Shown in pieces: positions 19,234-29,449 of a stretch of 64,000 bases of DNA. The translations under genes were made by a program, and so were the position numbers. The notes under the pieces were generated by a model. That model was given only the letters and a program-made list of their open reading frames with translations. It was not told the DNA's origin and made no database searches. Positions within the stretch are counted from its first letter, which is position 1. The number at the start of each line of letters is the position of its first letter. This DNA comes from Saprospiraceae bacterium (lineage in GTDB: Bacteria; Bacteroidota; Bacteroidia; Chitinophagales; Saprospiraceae): contig JAIXOO010000232.1 in NCBI GenBank assembly GCA_027486765.1, forward strand, positions 36,909 to 100,908. The letters are read 5' to 3'.

Positions 19234-21585
19234 ATGAAAATTTCGAGTCCTAACTTACCTAAGTTTTTTTTGATCTTGTTTCTAGCCAATTGTTCTCTTT
19301 CCACCGTTTTTAGCCAGACCGGCTCAAATCATGGCAACAAGTTCGAGCAAATGGGTACGGTTCTGCCACCAGGCAACAACGTTCGTGGAATGGACGGTGC
19401 ACCTGGACCGGAATACTGGCAACAGCGTGTGGATTACGACATACAGTGTACACTCGACGAAAAAAATCTGCGCCTGGATGGCAGTGAGATGATTACGTAT
19501 TACAATCAATCACCGAATACCTTGCGTTACTTGTGGTTGCAATTGGATGAGAATGAGCACTCTTCAGAATCGGCAGGCATCCAAAAAGCCAATCCCAGCC
19601 ACATGACTCCCATTATGAACGAAAGTGCGTTGAAGAACTACGATAAAGAGGACATCAGTAAATACGGACATAAAATTCAAAAAGTTACTGATGCCGTTGG
19701 CAAACCTTTAAAATTCAGCATCAATCAGACGATGATGCGCGTGGAATTGTTACAGCCGCTCAAACCCGGTGAAACCTTCAATTTTCAGGTGGATTGGCAT
19801 TATTACATTACCGATCGGATGACTTTTCGGGGTCGTGGTGGGTATGAATACTTCAGCAAAGATGGAAATCATTTGTTTACAATAACACAGTGGTATCCAA
19901 GGCTGTGTGTGTTTAGTGATTTCGAAGGCTGGCAAAACAAACAATTCACCGGAAGAGGGGAATTTGCCCTTACCTTTGGCAATTTTCTTGTGAAAATGAC
20001 GGTACCCGAAGACCATATTGTGGGCTCTACGGGCGAGTGTCTGAACTATTCTACCGTATTAACGCCAGCTCAAATGAAGCGCTGGGAACTGGCAAAAAGT
20101 GTCAAAGAGCCTTTGGAAATTGTAACCTTGGATGAAGCCAAGAAAAACGAAAAATCCAAACCAAACGGCACCAAAACCTGGATTTACAAAGCCGACAATG
20201 TGCGTGATTTTGCCTGGACCTCCAGCCGCAAGTTCGTCTGGGACGCCATGCCACACGTCACCGAGGAAGGCAAGCGCGTAATGTGCATGAGCTACTATGG
20301 GAAGGAAGCCTATCCGGTTTACAGCAAATACTCGACCAGAGTAGTGGCGCACACCCTAAAAACGTATTCTAAATACACGTTCCCTTACCCTTATCCGGTT
20401 GCCATTTCGGTAGAAGCCTCCAATGGTATGGAGTATCCAATGATTTGCTTCAACTACGGTCGTGCTGAAGAAGACGGCACTTACAGCGAAGGGGTGAAAT
20501 ACGGGGCGATTGGCGTAATCATTCACGAAGTGGGGCACAATTATTTTCCAATGATCGTCAACAGCGACGAACGCCAGTGGACCTGGATGGATGAAGGCAT
20601 CAATAGTTTTATGGATGAGGTTGCCATGCAGGAATTTGACAACAACCGCCGTCCGGGATTCCAAGGGATCACCAGTTACATGCGTTTGCCGAAAAATCAG
20701 TTGGAGCCAATTATGACCAATAGTGAAAACATTGTCAACTTTGGTCCGAATGCTTATTCCAAACCTGCTGCGGGTTTGAATATGCTCCGCGAAACGATCA
20801 TGGGGCGTGAGTTGTTTGACTACGCCTTTAAAGAATACGCCCGCCGTTGGATGTTCAAACACCCGACACCGGCTGACTTTTTCCGTACGATGGAAGACGC
20901 CAGTGGCGTGGATTTGGATTGGTTCTGGCGCGGCTGGTTCTACGGCATTGAACCAGTGGATATTGCGCTGGACAGTGTGAAATGGTTCAAGGCCGATTTG
21001 GAAAACAACCCGAAACCGCAAGAACGCAGCTTCCCGCGCAAAAGCAGCAAACCAGAGCGCACCTTAACGCAGGAACGCAACCGCGAAGCTGGCGTCGGAT
21101 TTGCGGTAGAGCAAGACCCTAATCTTCGCGATTTTTACGATACGTACAAGCCTTGGGAAACCGAAGATTCGGTACAAACCTTCAAACAAACGTTGTACGC
21201 CGAAACCTTGACTGACAAGGAGAAAAAAGAACTCTTCGGTGATAAGAACTATTACGAGTTATACTTTAGCAACAAAGGTGGGCTAGTAATGCCAATTATT
21301 ATCGAATGGACTTTCAAGGATGGCACGAAGGAAATCGAACGGATTCCAGTGGAAATCTGGCGTAAAAACGAGGATAAATTTTCCAAAGTGTTCATGAAAG
21401 AAAAAGAAGTGAGCGGCATTGTAATTGATCCTTTCAAGGAAACGGCGGATATTGACGAAAAGAGCAACAATTGGCCCGTCAAAGAAATGCCGACGCGATT
21501 CCAGATTTACAAACAGCATAAAGCTGATCCGCAACCCAACCCTATGCAAAAAGCGGCCCAGCAAGGCAAGCGAATCAAGCCATAG
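19234..21585 (+). CDS. M1 family metallopeptidase (secreted)
   Basis: VIIHEVGHNYFPMIVNSDERQWTWMDEGINSFMDE (HExxH-18-E); signal peptide from MKISSPNLPKFFLILFLANC. Confidence 0.94.
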   Translation: MKISSPNLPKFFLILFLANCSLSTVFSQTGSNHGNKFEQMGTVLPPGNNVRGMDGAPGPEYWQQRVDYDIQCTLDEKNLRLDGSEMITYYNQSPNTLRYLWLQLDENEHSSESAGIQKANPSHMTPIMNESALKNYDKEDISKYGHKIQKVTDAVGKPLKFSINQTMMRVELLQPLKPGETFNFQVDWHYYITDRMTFRGRGGYEYFSKDGNHLFTITQWYPRLCVFSDFEGWQNKQFTGRGEFALTFGNFLVKMTVPEDHIVGSTGECLNYSTVLTPAQMKRWELAKSVKEPLEIVTLDEAKKNEKSKPNGTKTWIYKADNVRDFAWTSSRKFVWDAMPHVTEEGKRVMCMSYYGKEAYPVYSKYSTRVVAHTLKTYSKYTFPYPYPVAISVEASNGMEYPMICFNYGRAEEDGTYSEGVKYGAIGVIIHEVGHNYFPMIVNSDERQWTWMDEGINSFMDEVAMQEFDNNRRPGFQGITSYMRLPKNQLEPIMTNSENIVNFGPNAYSKPAAGLNMLRETIMGRELFDYAFKEYARRWMFKHPTPADFFRTMEDASGVDLDWFWRGWFYGIEPVDIALDSVKWFKADLENNPKPQERSFPRKSSKPERTLTQERNREAGVGFAVEQDPNLRDFYDTYKPWETEDSVQTFKQTLYAETLTDKEKKELFGDKNYYELYFSNKGGLVMPIIIEWTFKDGTKEIERIPVEIWRKNEDKFSKVFMKEKEVSGIVIDPFKETADIDEKSNNWPVKEMPTRFQIYKQHKADPQPNPMQKAAQQGKRIKP

Positions 21586-21613
21586 GAGATGCCTAAGTTG
21601 TTGTGTATCATTT

Positions 21614-21662
21614 TATAAAAAAAGAGCGCCTTAAAGCCAAGCTTTAAGGCGCTCTTTTTTTA
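21614..21662. terminator. Bidirectional rho-independent-like terminator between convergent genes
   Basis: aaaaaaagagcgccttaaagccaagctttaaggcgctctttttttt: strong stem with A tract on one side and T tract on the other. Confidence 0.93.
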
Positions 21663-21671
21663 GCACTGAGA

Positions 21672-22064
21672 CTACTGCTTCCCCTTCGCGTCATACACAA
21701 TCACCCGCTCCCACAAATGGCTGTTTTCTTCCACAAATTTCAAGTGGGTGGGGTGGATTTGGTAGGCGTCCTGGTCTGCTGAATTTTTGAAAACCCAGGT
21801 GATGGACAGATCGTAAGAGCCATCGATTACCGGGCGCTCTTTTGTGTCGGCTGGTGTACCGATATAGGCAGTCTGGATTTCCTTGATGGTAGTCAAGGTT
21901 TTAACTCCTTTGTAAAGTGCTTCCAAATCTTGTGCATTGCCCTTGTTTTTGAGCCAGAAATAGACGGTATGTACCACTCCGACTTTGATCTTTTTAGAAG
22001 AAGCTTGTGCATAACCCCCAATAAAACCAATCAAGAGGAAGGCAAAAAGTAAAAGGATTTTCAT
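21672..22064 (-). CDS. Dabb (stress-responsive A/B barrel) domain protein, secreted
   Basis: VGVVHTVYFWLKNKGNAQDLEALYKGVKTL...YDLSITWVFKNSADQDAYQIHPTHLKFVEE. Confidence 0.87.
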   Translation of the reverse strand: MKILLLFAFLLIGFIGGYAQASSKKIKVGVVHTVYFWLKNKGNAQDLEALYKGVKTLTTIKEIQTAYIGTPADTKERPVIDGSYDLSITWVFKNSADQDAYQIHPTHLKFVEENSHLWERVIVYDAKGKQ

Positions 22065-22193
22065 TGGATTGAATTTTTGTGTTTGTTTATTTTCTCCGAA
22101 GCAACAAAGAAAGGAACAAATCGAGAAAAAATTAGCGCTATTACCGGAAATTCTCTATTTTACTGCCTCATTCAAAACCCAAAAATTTTTTCC

Positions 22194-22538
22194 ATGAGCC
22201 AATTTGATGACTTGCTTGTAAAGTACAAGGAAGAACTGGGCGGTACTCGCGACGTAAGTGGCGTAGACGAAACCCTACTGACAGCCGTTACAAAAGCATT
22301 AGGCCCATCCATCTACAATGATGATTCCTCTCGGGTATCTTGTTCTGACCAGACTGAGTTGGATCGCGTAAAAAACAACTTCCTGATTGGGAAAATGGGA
22401 CTTGCCGATGGTCCAGCCCTTGATGCAGCCTTGAAAGAGGTTTGTGAACAAATGGGATCAGCCAACCGGAACAAGTACCGCGCCATTTTTTACTACCTCT
22501 TGGTTAAAAAATTAGGCCTGGAAGCGAAGTACGCTTAG
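22194..22538 (+). CDS. DUF2853 family protein
   Basis: MSQFDDLLVKYKEELGG...GPSIYNDDSSRVSCSDQTELDRVKNNFLIGKMGL; upstream part of the ORF is likely untranslated. Confidence 0.82.
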   Translation: MSQFDDLLVKYKEELGGTRDVSGVDETLLTAVTKALGPSIYNDDSSRVSCSDQTELDRVKNNFLIGKMGLADGPALDAALKEVCEQMGSANRNKYRAIFYYLLVKKLGLEAKYA

Positions 22539-22630
22539 TCACTTACAGAATCTATACAGAAGGCATTGAGCACAAGCTCGATGCCTTTTGTTATTTATAG
22601 AACCCTGCTTAATGGAAAAACAATTATTTA

Positions 22631-22790
22631 GAGCTTGTTTGAGTTTTTTGGGCGAAAGCGAAAACGAGGCCATTTTTACCTGAATGAGGCACGAAAAGCG
22701 GAGTTTAGTAGCGCTAAATGAGCATTTTCGGAACGAAATTCAGGTAAAAATGGGCCGTTTGCAGCTCGAACAAAAAACTCAAACAAGCTC
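22631..22790. repeat. Intergenic long palindrome P5 with nested stems
   Basis: gagcttgtttgagttttttg (22631-22650) exact inverse of caaaaaactcaaacaagctc (22771-22790); internal catttttacctgaat / attcaggtaaaaatg; inner gcgctaaat/gtttagtagc core. Confidence 0.95.
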
Positions 22791-22815
22791 CAAGTCCACA
22801 CTGACTCGATTATTT

Positions 22816-23733
22816 ATGTTGCGTACCATTATTCTCCTGATCCTTACGCTGATCGCCTTACCCATCATTGCATTCAAGTACGATACACCACTGAATGAAG
22901 CACAATGGGCCGCCCTACAAAGTTCCTTTTACCTCATGCTAGGGGTTGCGTTGACCTGTTTTGTAGTCAGTGAGTTGACCAGGAATTACAGCCAGGTCGA
23001 CAAAATCTGGAGCATCGTACCCATGGCCTACGCCTGGTTTTTTGCCCAGCAGAGCGGGTGGAATGCACGGATGGTCATCATGGCCGGGTTGGTGAGTATA
23101 TGGGCCTTGCGGCTTACCTTCAATTTTGCCCGTCGCGGGGGCTATCACTGGATTCCCTGGAAGGGAGAGGAGGATTACCGCTGGGGCGTTTTGCGCGAAA
23201 ATCCACTGTTTCAGCGCCGCATCAACTGGGTGCTGTTTGGCCTCTTTTTTATCTCCTTGTACCAGAATACCCTGATCTGGTTGTTCAATTTGCCGATTGT
23301 GGTGGCCTGGGAAGGTGCTGAAAAACCCCTGAATTGGATTGATTACCTGGCGATTGGGGTGTTTTTGGCCCTTGTCGTCATTGAATTCATCGCCGACCAG
23401 CAACAGTACGATTTTCAAACCGAAAAACACCGTCGCATTAAGGCTGGAGAAGCGCTGAACGGGGATTATGCCCGGGGATTTTGTGCCACCGGCCTTTGGC
23501 GTTTGGTGCGCCACCCCAACTATGCGGCTGAACAAGGCATTTGGCTGGCTTATTACCTTTTTAGTGTAGCAGCTACAGGACGTTGGCTCAATTGGTCGTT
23601 GACGGGCGCAATTTTGCTGGTCTTGTTGTTTTTGGGTAGCTCCGATTTTAGTGAAAAAATCTCGAGCGAAAAATATCCAGCGTATGCGGATTATCAGAAG
23701 AAAACGCCGAGGTTTATTCCTTGGAAGTTTTAG
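22816..23733 (+). CDS. DUF1295 domain membrane protein (steroid 5-alpha-reductase-like fold)
   Basis: ADQQQYDFQTEKHRRIKAGEALNGDYARGFCATGLWRLVRHPNYAAEQGIWLAYYLF. Confidence 0.88.
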   Translation: MLRTIILLILTLIALPIIAFKYDTPLNEAQWAALQSSFYLMLGVALTCFVVSELTRNYSQVDKIWSIVPMAYAWFFAQQSGWNARMVIMAGLVSIWALRLTFNFARRGGYHWIPWKGEEDYRWGVLRENPLFQRRINWVLFGLFFISLYQNTLIWLFNLPIVVAWEGAEKPLNWIDYLAIGVFLALVVIEFIADQQQYDFQTEKHRRIKAGEALNGDYARGFCATGLWRLVRHPNYAAEQGIWLAYYLFSVAATGRWLNWSLTGAILLVLLFLGSSDFSEKISSEKYPAYADYQKKTPRFIPWKF

Positions 23734-23865
23734 CTTTTGCACGCTCTAAGCTGGTCGCTTTAGCCCGGATTAAAAGTGTGAATAATGCAACTAAAACCCA
23801 AAATTGTGTAACACCTTGGGCGATAAATACAGTGATCTTGTGTAGGTACCAACCATAGTTTTTAA

Positions 23866-24315
23866 ATGAACTTCACAAAATCAAAAAGGCCAGGTATAAC
23901 CGTGTACTCAGCCTTCACAACATTGTTCGCCATCGTAATGCTACAATCATGCGATACAACCAAGTATGTCTTTTCAATATCACCCATAGTTCCGGCCGCG
24001 GAAGGTTCGGTGAAGGTGAAGAAAGATAAAAACAGCAACTACAACATCGATTTAGACGTAAAGAATTTGGCAGAGCCAAAAAGACTTAGCCCCGCAAAAG
24101 AAACCTACATTGTGTGGATGGAAACGGAACAGAACGGGAGTAAAAACATTGGGCAGTTGAAAATATCGAGTGGTATGCTTTCCAAGTCGCTTACAAGTTC
24201 CCTTAAAACTGTGGCAACCTTTAAGCCTACCAGCTTTTTTATTACAGCAGAAAACGATGCAAATATTCAGTACCCCGACGGCCAAACCGTGCTAACTACC
24301 GGAATGCGACAATAA
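23866..24315 (+). CDS. Hypothetical lipoprotein
   Basis: Signal with lipobox-like LQSCDTTKYVF; coherent codon usage; no family recognised. Confidence 0.6.
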   Translation: MNFTKSKRPGITVYSAFTTLFAIVMLQSCDTTKYVFSISPIVPAAEGSVKVKKDKNSNYNIDLDVKNLAEPKRLSPAKETYIVWMETEQNGSKNIGQLKISSGMLSKSLTSSLKTVATFKPTSFFITAENDANIQYPDGQTVLTTGMRQ

Positions 24316-24328
24316 AAAACAATGCTCA

Positions 24329-25303
24329 TCACCACTCCATCACCACATCCACCCGCCGATTCTGCGCTCGACCCGCTTCGCTGGCATTCGGTGCAATCGG
24401 CTTGCTCATTCCAAAACTCTGGACCGAGACCTTGACCGTTTCGGGCAACCCGAGCGCTTTCAATGCATTCGCCACGGCCTCCGCTCGATTTTGCGCCAGT
24501 ACTTGATTGTCCTTGGCGCTCCCCACATTGTCAGTATGCCCTTCGATGCGGCATTTGAGGCCGGGGTTGTAATTGAGGATGCGGATGACGTTGGCGAGGA
24601 TGGAATCGGCTTCGGGCTTGAGCTCGAACGCTCCCGTTTCGAAGGAAAATTTTTCCGCAAAGCGAATTTTCATCGTTTCTCCTTCCATTTGTATGTACTG
24701 TTTGGCGTCGTCCTCCATGGGTTTAAAATCAAAGGGTTTAAATGCCGTTTCTTCGGCTTTTTTGTGCATCAAAATCAAACCCATGCGGTTGGGGAAGCCC
24801 TGGAAATACCAGACCTTGATCTGATGAAAACCTGCCTTGAGTTGGATTTTGCCCTGCTTGATTTCCCTGAACTGCCTGAGTCCATCTCGTTCAATCACTT
24901 CAGTAGAGTCAATCCAGAGGCGGGAACCATCGTCACTTTGCAGCAAAAAATCGTAAAGGCCGCTATTTTTGACCTCAAAACGGCCAGTATAAATAATGGC
25001 GAACACCTCTTTGCCTTTCGGAACGCCGGGAAAAGGCGTACTCAATTCGCGCTCAGTAATGAATAATTTTTGCGCATAAACGTAACCAATGGGTTTGGTT
25101 TTTTCGATTTCCGGTGTGTAGCGCATTTTTTGCGCCTGAATGAAGCCTTCGGCATCTGTGGCAACCTTGAAATCGTAAATTGAGCCTTTAAAACCTACCA
25201 AAAAGGGTTGGGTACGGCCCAGGTCTTCTGTGTTTTGAGCGGAAAGTTTTAATAAGCTTGCACAAAGGAAAAGACTGGACAGGAGGATTAACTTGTGGGT
25301 CAT
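24329..25303 (-). CDS. PA14-like plus OmpA-like domain secreted protein
   Basis: C-terminal CRIEGHTDNVGSAKDNQVLAQNRAEAVANAL...GRAQNRRVDVVMEW (OmpA); central GLYDFLLQSDDGSRLWIDSTEVIERDG (PA14). Confidence 0.9.
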   Translation of the reverse strand: MTHKLILLSSLFLCASLLKLSAQNTEDLGRTQPFLVGFKGSIYDFKVATDAEGFIQAQKMRYTPEIEKTKPIGYVYAQKLFITERELSTPFPGVPKGKEVFAIIYTGRFEVKNSGLYDFLLQSDDGSRLWIDSTEVIERDGLRQFREIKQGKIQLKAGFHQIKVWYFQGFPNRMGLILMHKKAEETAFKPFDFKPMEDDAKQYIQMEGETMKIRFAEKFSFETGAFELKPEADSILANVIRILNYNPGLKCRIEGHTDNVGSAKDNQVLAQNRAEAVANALKALGLPETVKVSVQSFGMSKPIAPNASEAGRAQNRRVDVVMEW

Positions 25304-25385
25304 GGCTGGAAAAGATGTGGTGATCAGTATGTTGTGTCACCAGTATAACCCCATTTACCCAAAAAGTTACAGATTCAACTTCGCA

Positions 25386-26108
25386 TTACAACTTGAAAAA
25401 CCAATTGCAAAAGGATTGCCAGAAGGAGAACCCGTGAAAATTCAGCACCGAATAATGGTAAGCCAGCATAAGCAACAACACCAAAGGAAAAACATTCCAG
25501 CGCCGATGCGAGCGCCAATCCCAAATGCTCAACCCCAGCAAAATCAAATCAACCACGGCAAAACCAAAAACAGGCGCAATGGGATGTCCATCAATCTGGG
25601 GAAGATAGGCCAGGAGGCTCGGAAAATGAATGTGAATGATCCGATCGGTAATCGGTGTTAGCATCGGAAAGGCCGTACACACCATGTATCGGGCATGCAC
25701 CGTGGTTTGTTTGCGGTAAAAAATGGCTAGTCCATAAAAAAGCACAAATGCAATCAAGGCATTGACCACCAGAGCAATAAAATGGTAATCCAGACTGTCC
25801 AATACCGTGTTTTTATCCATTTTGAACTTCAACAAATCCAAAGTACTGAAGAGCATCAGCGGCACCAGGAAGTAGGAAAATTTGCCAATGCTTTTGTGCA
25901 GCCGATTCTTTTTGCTGCGAATCAAATAGGGTTGCACAATCAACATGAGGCACCACAGCATCAGCGCCAGCCCATGCAAGTGCATGCGGTAACTTTCCTG
26001 CTCAAAAATCCGGGTAAAATAAGTCAACCAAAAGCCAAAGATGGCCAACAAAAAGAACAGGACAAAGTAAAGGTAACTCCTTTGCCACAGGGCAGCTTCC
26101 AGTTTCAT
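25386..26108 (-). CDS. Multi-pass membrane protein, uncharacterised (DUF2306-like appearance)
   Basis: Six or seven hydrophobic segments; HLHGLALMLWCLMLIVQPYLIRSKKNRLHKSIGKFSY. Confidence 0.65.
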   Translation of the reverse strand: MKLEAALWQRSYLYFVLFFLLAIFGFWLTYFTRIFEQESYRMHLHGLALMLWCLMLIVQPYLIRSKKNRLHKSIGKFSYFLVPLMLFSTLDLLKFKMDKNTVLDSLDYHFIALVVNALIAFVLFYGLAIFYRKQTTVHARYMVCTAFPMLTPITDRIIHIHFPSLLAYLPQIDGHPIAPVFGFAVVDLILLGLSIWDWRSHRRWNVFPLVLLLMLAYHYSVLNFHGFSFWQSFCNWFFKL

Positions 26109-26120
26109 GCTGAATTGAAT

Positions 26121-26936
26121 TTAACGGCCAATGACCATTTTTCGCGAAACAGTATTCAGCCCATCGGTGAGCGTAAACACGTACAAGCCGGGGGGTAAGT
26201 TGTTGGCTTCAAAAGGAATACGATTGATGCCTTGCGTGATCTGCACGGGGCGGCGTTGGATCATCCTGCCCGTCAGGTCGTAAACCCGAAAATCGAATTG
26301 CCCCCGGATTTCGGCTTCTACTTCAATTTGAGTTGAGCCTGTAAATGGGTTGGGCACGTTGCCCATGCGCAGTTTGGTGGCGGCAAGCTCACGGGTAGAA
26401 GAAGTACGGCAGGCGGCTGAGCCTTGAGGCCGAAGGTACAAGTAGTAGTTGCCCGCAGCAAATTGATCGCTGGGAAAGGTCACTGGAACGGGTAAAAAAG
26501 AATTGACCAGTCCTTCTATTTTAAGGTCATTTTGACCCAGGCTAATTGCGTTGTTGGGGGTGCCCGCAATGAGGATACAGCCTTTTTCTCCAGACTTGAA
26601 TACACAATTGGGCGGATTACAGGTATACGACAAGCCGCTGGGTAGATTTTTCACCGCTCCAGATGTTGCAATCGTTACATTATTGATGGCAAGGGTTAAG
26701 CCACTCAGCGTAATTGTTTTGGGAATGGCCAGGGTGAATACAAAATCGTAAAAAGTATTCAGGCAAGCAGTGTCAGAAATTCCGCCCTTGAGGTTGGTTG
26801 CAGAATAGGGTAGGGGAATGACGCCTACAGCGGTGTCTGGCAAAGTAGCGTCTGGCTTGCAGGTAGTGGTTTGTTGAGCCAAGAGCGTAGAGCCCAAGCA
26901 GCACAGCGTCAGGATAGAAAGTATAAAATTTTTCAT
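26121..26936 (-). CDS. Secreted protein with C-terminal T9SS type A sorting domain
   Basis: MGNVPNPFTGSTQIEVEAEIRGQFDFRVYDLTGRMIQ...NNLPPGLYVFTLTDGLNTVSRKMVIGR. Confidence 0.88.
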   Translation of the reverse strand: MKNFILSILTLCCLGSTLLAQQTTTCKPDATLPDTAVGVIPLPYSATNLKGGISDTACLNTFYDFVFTLAIPKTITLSGLTLAINNVTIATSGAVKNLPSGLSYTCNPPNCVFKSGEKGCILIAGTPNNAISLGQNDLKIEGLVNSFLPVPVTFPSDQFAAGNYYLYLRPQGSAACRTSSTRELAATKLRMGNVPNPFTGSTQIEVEAEIRGQFDFRVYDLTGRMIQRRPVQITQGINRIPFEANNLPPGLYVFTLTDGLNTVSRKMVIGR

Positions 26937-27133
26937 AACACCAGTTTAGGTTCAATCGCGCAATTGCGCTTGAACTGAAATGACCGCATGCAAAATAAGC
27001 ATTTCAGGTTGATTGGGCAATTTTTTCTGCAAGAAAGCCAAGCCGCGACCAAGCTTTAGATTTAACAAAAAAATCGAGAATTTCGACTCACTTTACTACA
27101 ACTCATCAACGTCTTGATTATCTTTTCACTGAA

Positions 27134-29449
27134 ATGAAAAATAAAAAAATGCAGGACATCTTTCGTTGTGCTGGGCTTATCGCTCTGATTGGCTTCGCTT
27201 TTGGTTCGATTAATGCCCAAAATGCCATTTTACGCGGCCAGGTGACCACCATCGACCACGAACCGCTAGTGGGCGCTTCCGTTTACGTCAGTGCCAATGT
27301 GGGCACAGCGACCGACACCGCAGGGCGGTTTGAGCTCAATCCTACCCCGGGCAACCTCACCCTTACGGTCTCCTACCTGGGCTTCAAAACGTACACCCAA
27401 ACCCTGGGCATTGTAGCCGGGCAAACCGTAGACCTGGACATCATCCTCCAAAATGAACCCACCATCCTGAGCACCCTCACCTTCACCACGGGGCGTTTTG
27501 AAAAACGACTGGGCTCCGAAACAGTGTCCATCGAAGTGCTCAAACCCAGTCTGATCAACAACAGCAACAAGTTCCAATTGGACGAGGCCCTGCAAAAAGT
27601 ACCGGGCTTGAGCGTCATTGATGGGCAGGCCAATATTCGCGGCGGCTCGGGCTTTTCTTATGGCGCGGGTAGCCGTGTGCTCCTGTTGATGGACGATATT
27701 CCGATCCTGCAACTCGATGCGGGTTTTCCCAACTGGAATGACATCCCGGTCGAAAATGTAGGCCAAATTGAAGTGGTCAAAGGGGCAGCTTCTTCCCTGT
27801 ACGGTTCGGCAGCACTGAACGGCGTGGTCAATTTCCGCACCGCATACGCGCACAACGAACCCGAAACCAAACTCAGCCTGTTCACTTCCACCGTAGATGC
27901 ACCAGCTGACGCCCGCTTCAAATGGTGGGATGCGGCACCAGTCACCTTTGGGACCAGCCTTTCACACAAGCAAAAAATAGGCAAACTCGACCTGGTCAGC
28001 AGCGTGTTTTACCTCAATGAACAAAGCCACAACGACAGCACCTTCACCAAATACGGTCGGATCAACCTGAATACCCGTTTCCGCGCCAGCAAACGCCTCA
28101 CCCTGGGGGCTAACCTCAACCTCAACGGCGGCAACAACAGCAATTTTTTCTTTTGGCGGGCCGATTCGCTGAAATACAGCCCATTCCGGGGTACGGTGTC
28201 CAAAAATCAGCCCCTACGGTTCAACATCGATCCCCACCTGACTTATTACGATGGGGGCGGGAATCGCCACAAGATTCTCAGTCGCTACTTTCGGGTCGAA
28301 AACCGGGTGAGCAATGGGCGCTCCAATTTTTCCTCCCAATACTATGCCGAGTACCAGTTTCAGCGCAAGTTTAAAGCCCTGGACTTGAACTTCACCGCTG
28401 GTGCAGTGTACATCGGCACCAATGTGGACGCCGAGTTGTACGGCGATACCACCTTCCAATCGCGCAACCTGGCCACTTATGCCGATTTTGAAAAAAGATT
28501 CGGCAGCAAACTGACCATCAGCGCTGGATTCCGCTACGAATCCAACCGCATCAAGAATCCGGGATTTGTGTATCCAATTGGGGTAGTAGCGCCCTCGAAT
28601 GAAAGTGAAGCCAAACCGGTGCTGCGCATCGGCGCCAACTATCAGGTGGCGGAATATTCCTTCCTGCGGGCTTCCTGGGGGCAGGGCTACCGTTTTCCGA
28701 CCATTGCCGAGAAGTTCATTTTTACCAATTTGGGGGGCTTTAACATTTCACCCAATCCCGACTTGCAGTCCGAAACAGGCTGGTCGGCGGAATTGGGGCT
28801 CAAGCAAGGGCTGAAAATTGGGAGTTTGAAAGGCTTTTTGGATCTAGCCCTCTTTCGCACCCAATACCAGGACATGATGGAGTTCAACTTCATTGATTTT
28901 CAACGTGGCTTTAGCTCGCTCAATACGGGTGGCGTGCGCATTTCGGGGCTGGATGCGAGCTTTGTGGGCGAATTCCAACTGTTCAAATGCCTAACTACTT
29001 TTATGGCAGGCTACCTCTGGATTGATCCCCAATTTTTGGAATTTGACCTGAGTCCCCAGGAGCCTGGGGTGACACCTACCCAGGGGCAACGCAACGCCAT
29101 TGGCAGTTCTTCTACCGAAAATGTGCTGAAATACCGCTCGCGCAACAGCTACAAATTTGACATCGAAAGCCAGATCAAACGTTTCTCCATTGGTTTCGCT
29201 GGGAACTATTTCAGCTTCCAGGAGGCGATCGACCGGACTTTTGAGTTCTTTGTGCCAGGGATTAAATCGTATCGGGAGATGAACAATGGTGGCGTGACGC
29301 TGCTGGATGTACGGGTGGCGTATCGGCCGATTGACAATTTGAAGCTGAGTTTTTTGGTCAATAATGTGGGGAATGCGGAGTATGTGTCGAGGCCGGGGCT
29401 GTTGGAGGCGCCGAGGAATTTTGCGTTGCGCTTGGATTGGAATTGGTGA
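27134..29449 (+). CDS. TonB-dependent receptor with carboxypeptidase-like domain
   Basis: ILRGQVTTIDHEPLVGASVYV; plug domain LLLMDDIPILQLDAGFPNWNDIPVENVGQIEVVKGAASSLYGSAALNGVVNFRT. Confidence 0.95.
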   Translation: MKNKKMQDIFRCAGLIALIGFAFGSINAQNAILRGQVTTIDHEPLVGASVYVSANVGTATDTAGRFELNPTPGNLTLTVSYLGFKTYTQTLGIVAGQTVDLDIILQNEPTILSTLTFTTGRFEKRLGSETVSIEVLKPSLINNSNKFQLDEALQKVPGLSVIDGQANIRGGSGFSYGAGSRVLLLMDDIPILQLDAGFPNWNDIPVENVGQIEVVKGAASSLYGSAALNGVVNFRTAYAHNEPETKLSLFTSTVDAPADARFKWWDAAPVTFGTSLSHKQKIGKLDLVSSVFYLNEQSHNDSTFTKYGRINLNTRFRASKRLTLGANLNLNGGNNSNFFFWRADSLKYSPFRGTVSKNQPLRFNIDPHLTYYDGGGNRHKILSRYFRVENRVSNGRSNFSSQYYAEYQFQRKFKALDLNFTAGAVYIGTNVDAELYGDTTFQSRNLATYADFEKRFGSKLTISAGFRYESNRIKNPGFVYPIGVVAPSNESEAKPVLRIGANYQVAEYSFLRASWGQGYRFPTIAEKFIFTNLGGFNISPNPDLQSETGWSAELGLKQGLKIGSLKGFLDLALFRTQYQDMMEFNFIDFQRGFSSLNTGGVRISGLDASFVGEFQLFKCLTTFMAGYLWIDPQFLEFDLSPQEPGVTPTQGQRNAIGSSSTENVLKYRSRNSYKFDIESQIKRFSIGFAGNYFSFQEAIDRTFEFFVPGIKSYREMNNGGVTLLDVRVAYRPIDNLKLSFLVNNVGNAEYVSRPGLLEAPRNFALRLDWNW

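Noticed and set aside
21614-21662. Inclusion in the long-palindrome family
   Set aside because: Compact perfect stem with flanking A/T tracts between convergent genes; a standard bidirectional terminator.
22684-22815. N-terminal extension of the DUF1295 ORF (MRHEKRSLVALNEHFRNEIQVKMGRLQLEQ...)
   Set aside because: Encoded by palindrome P5; the downstream ATG at 22816 begins a typical membrane-protein N-terminus.
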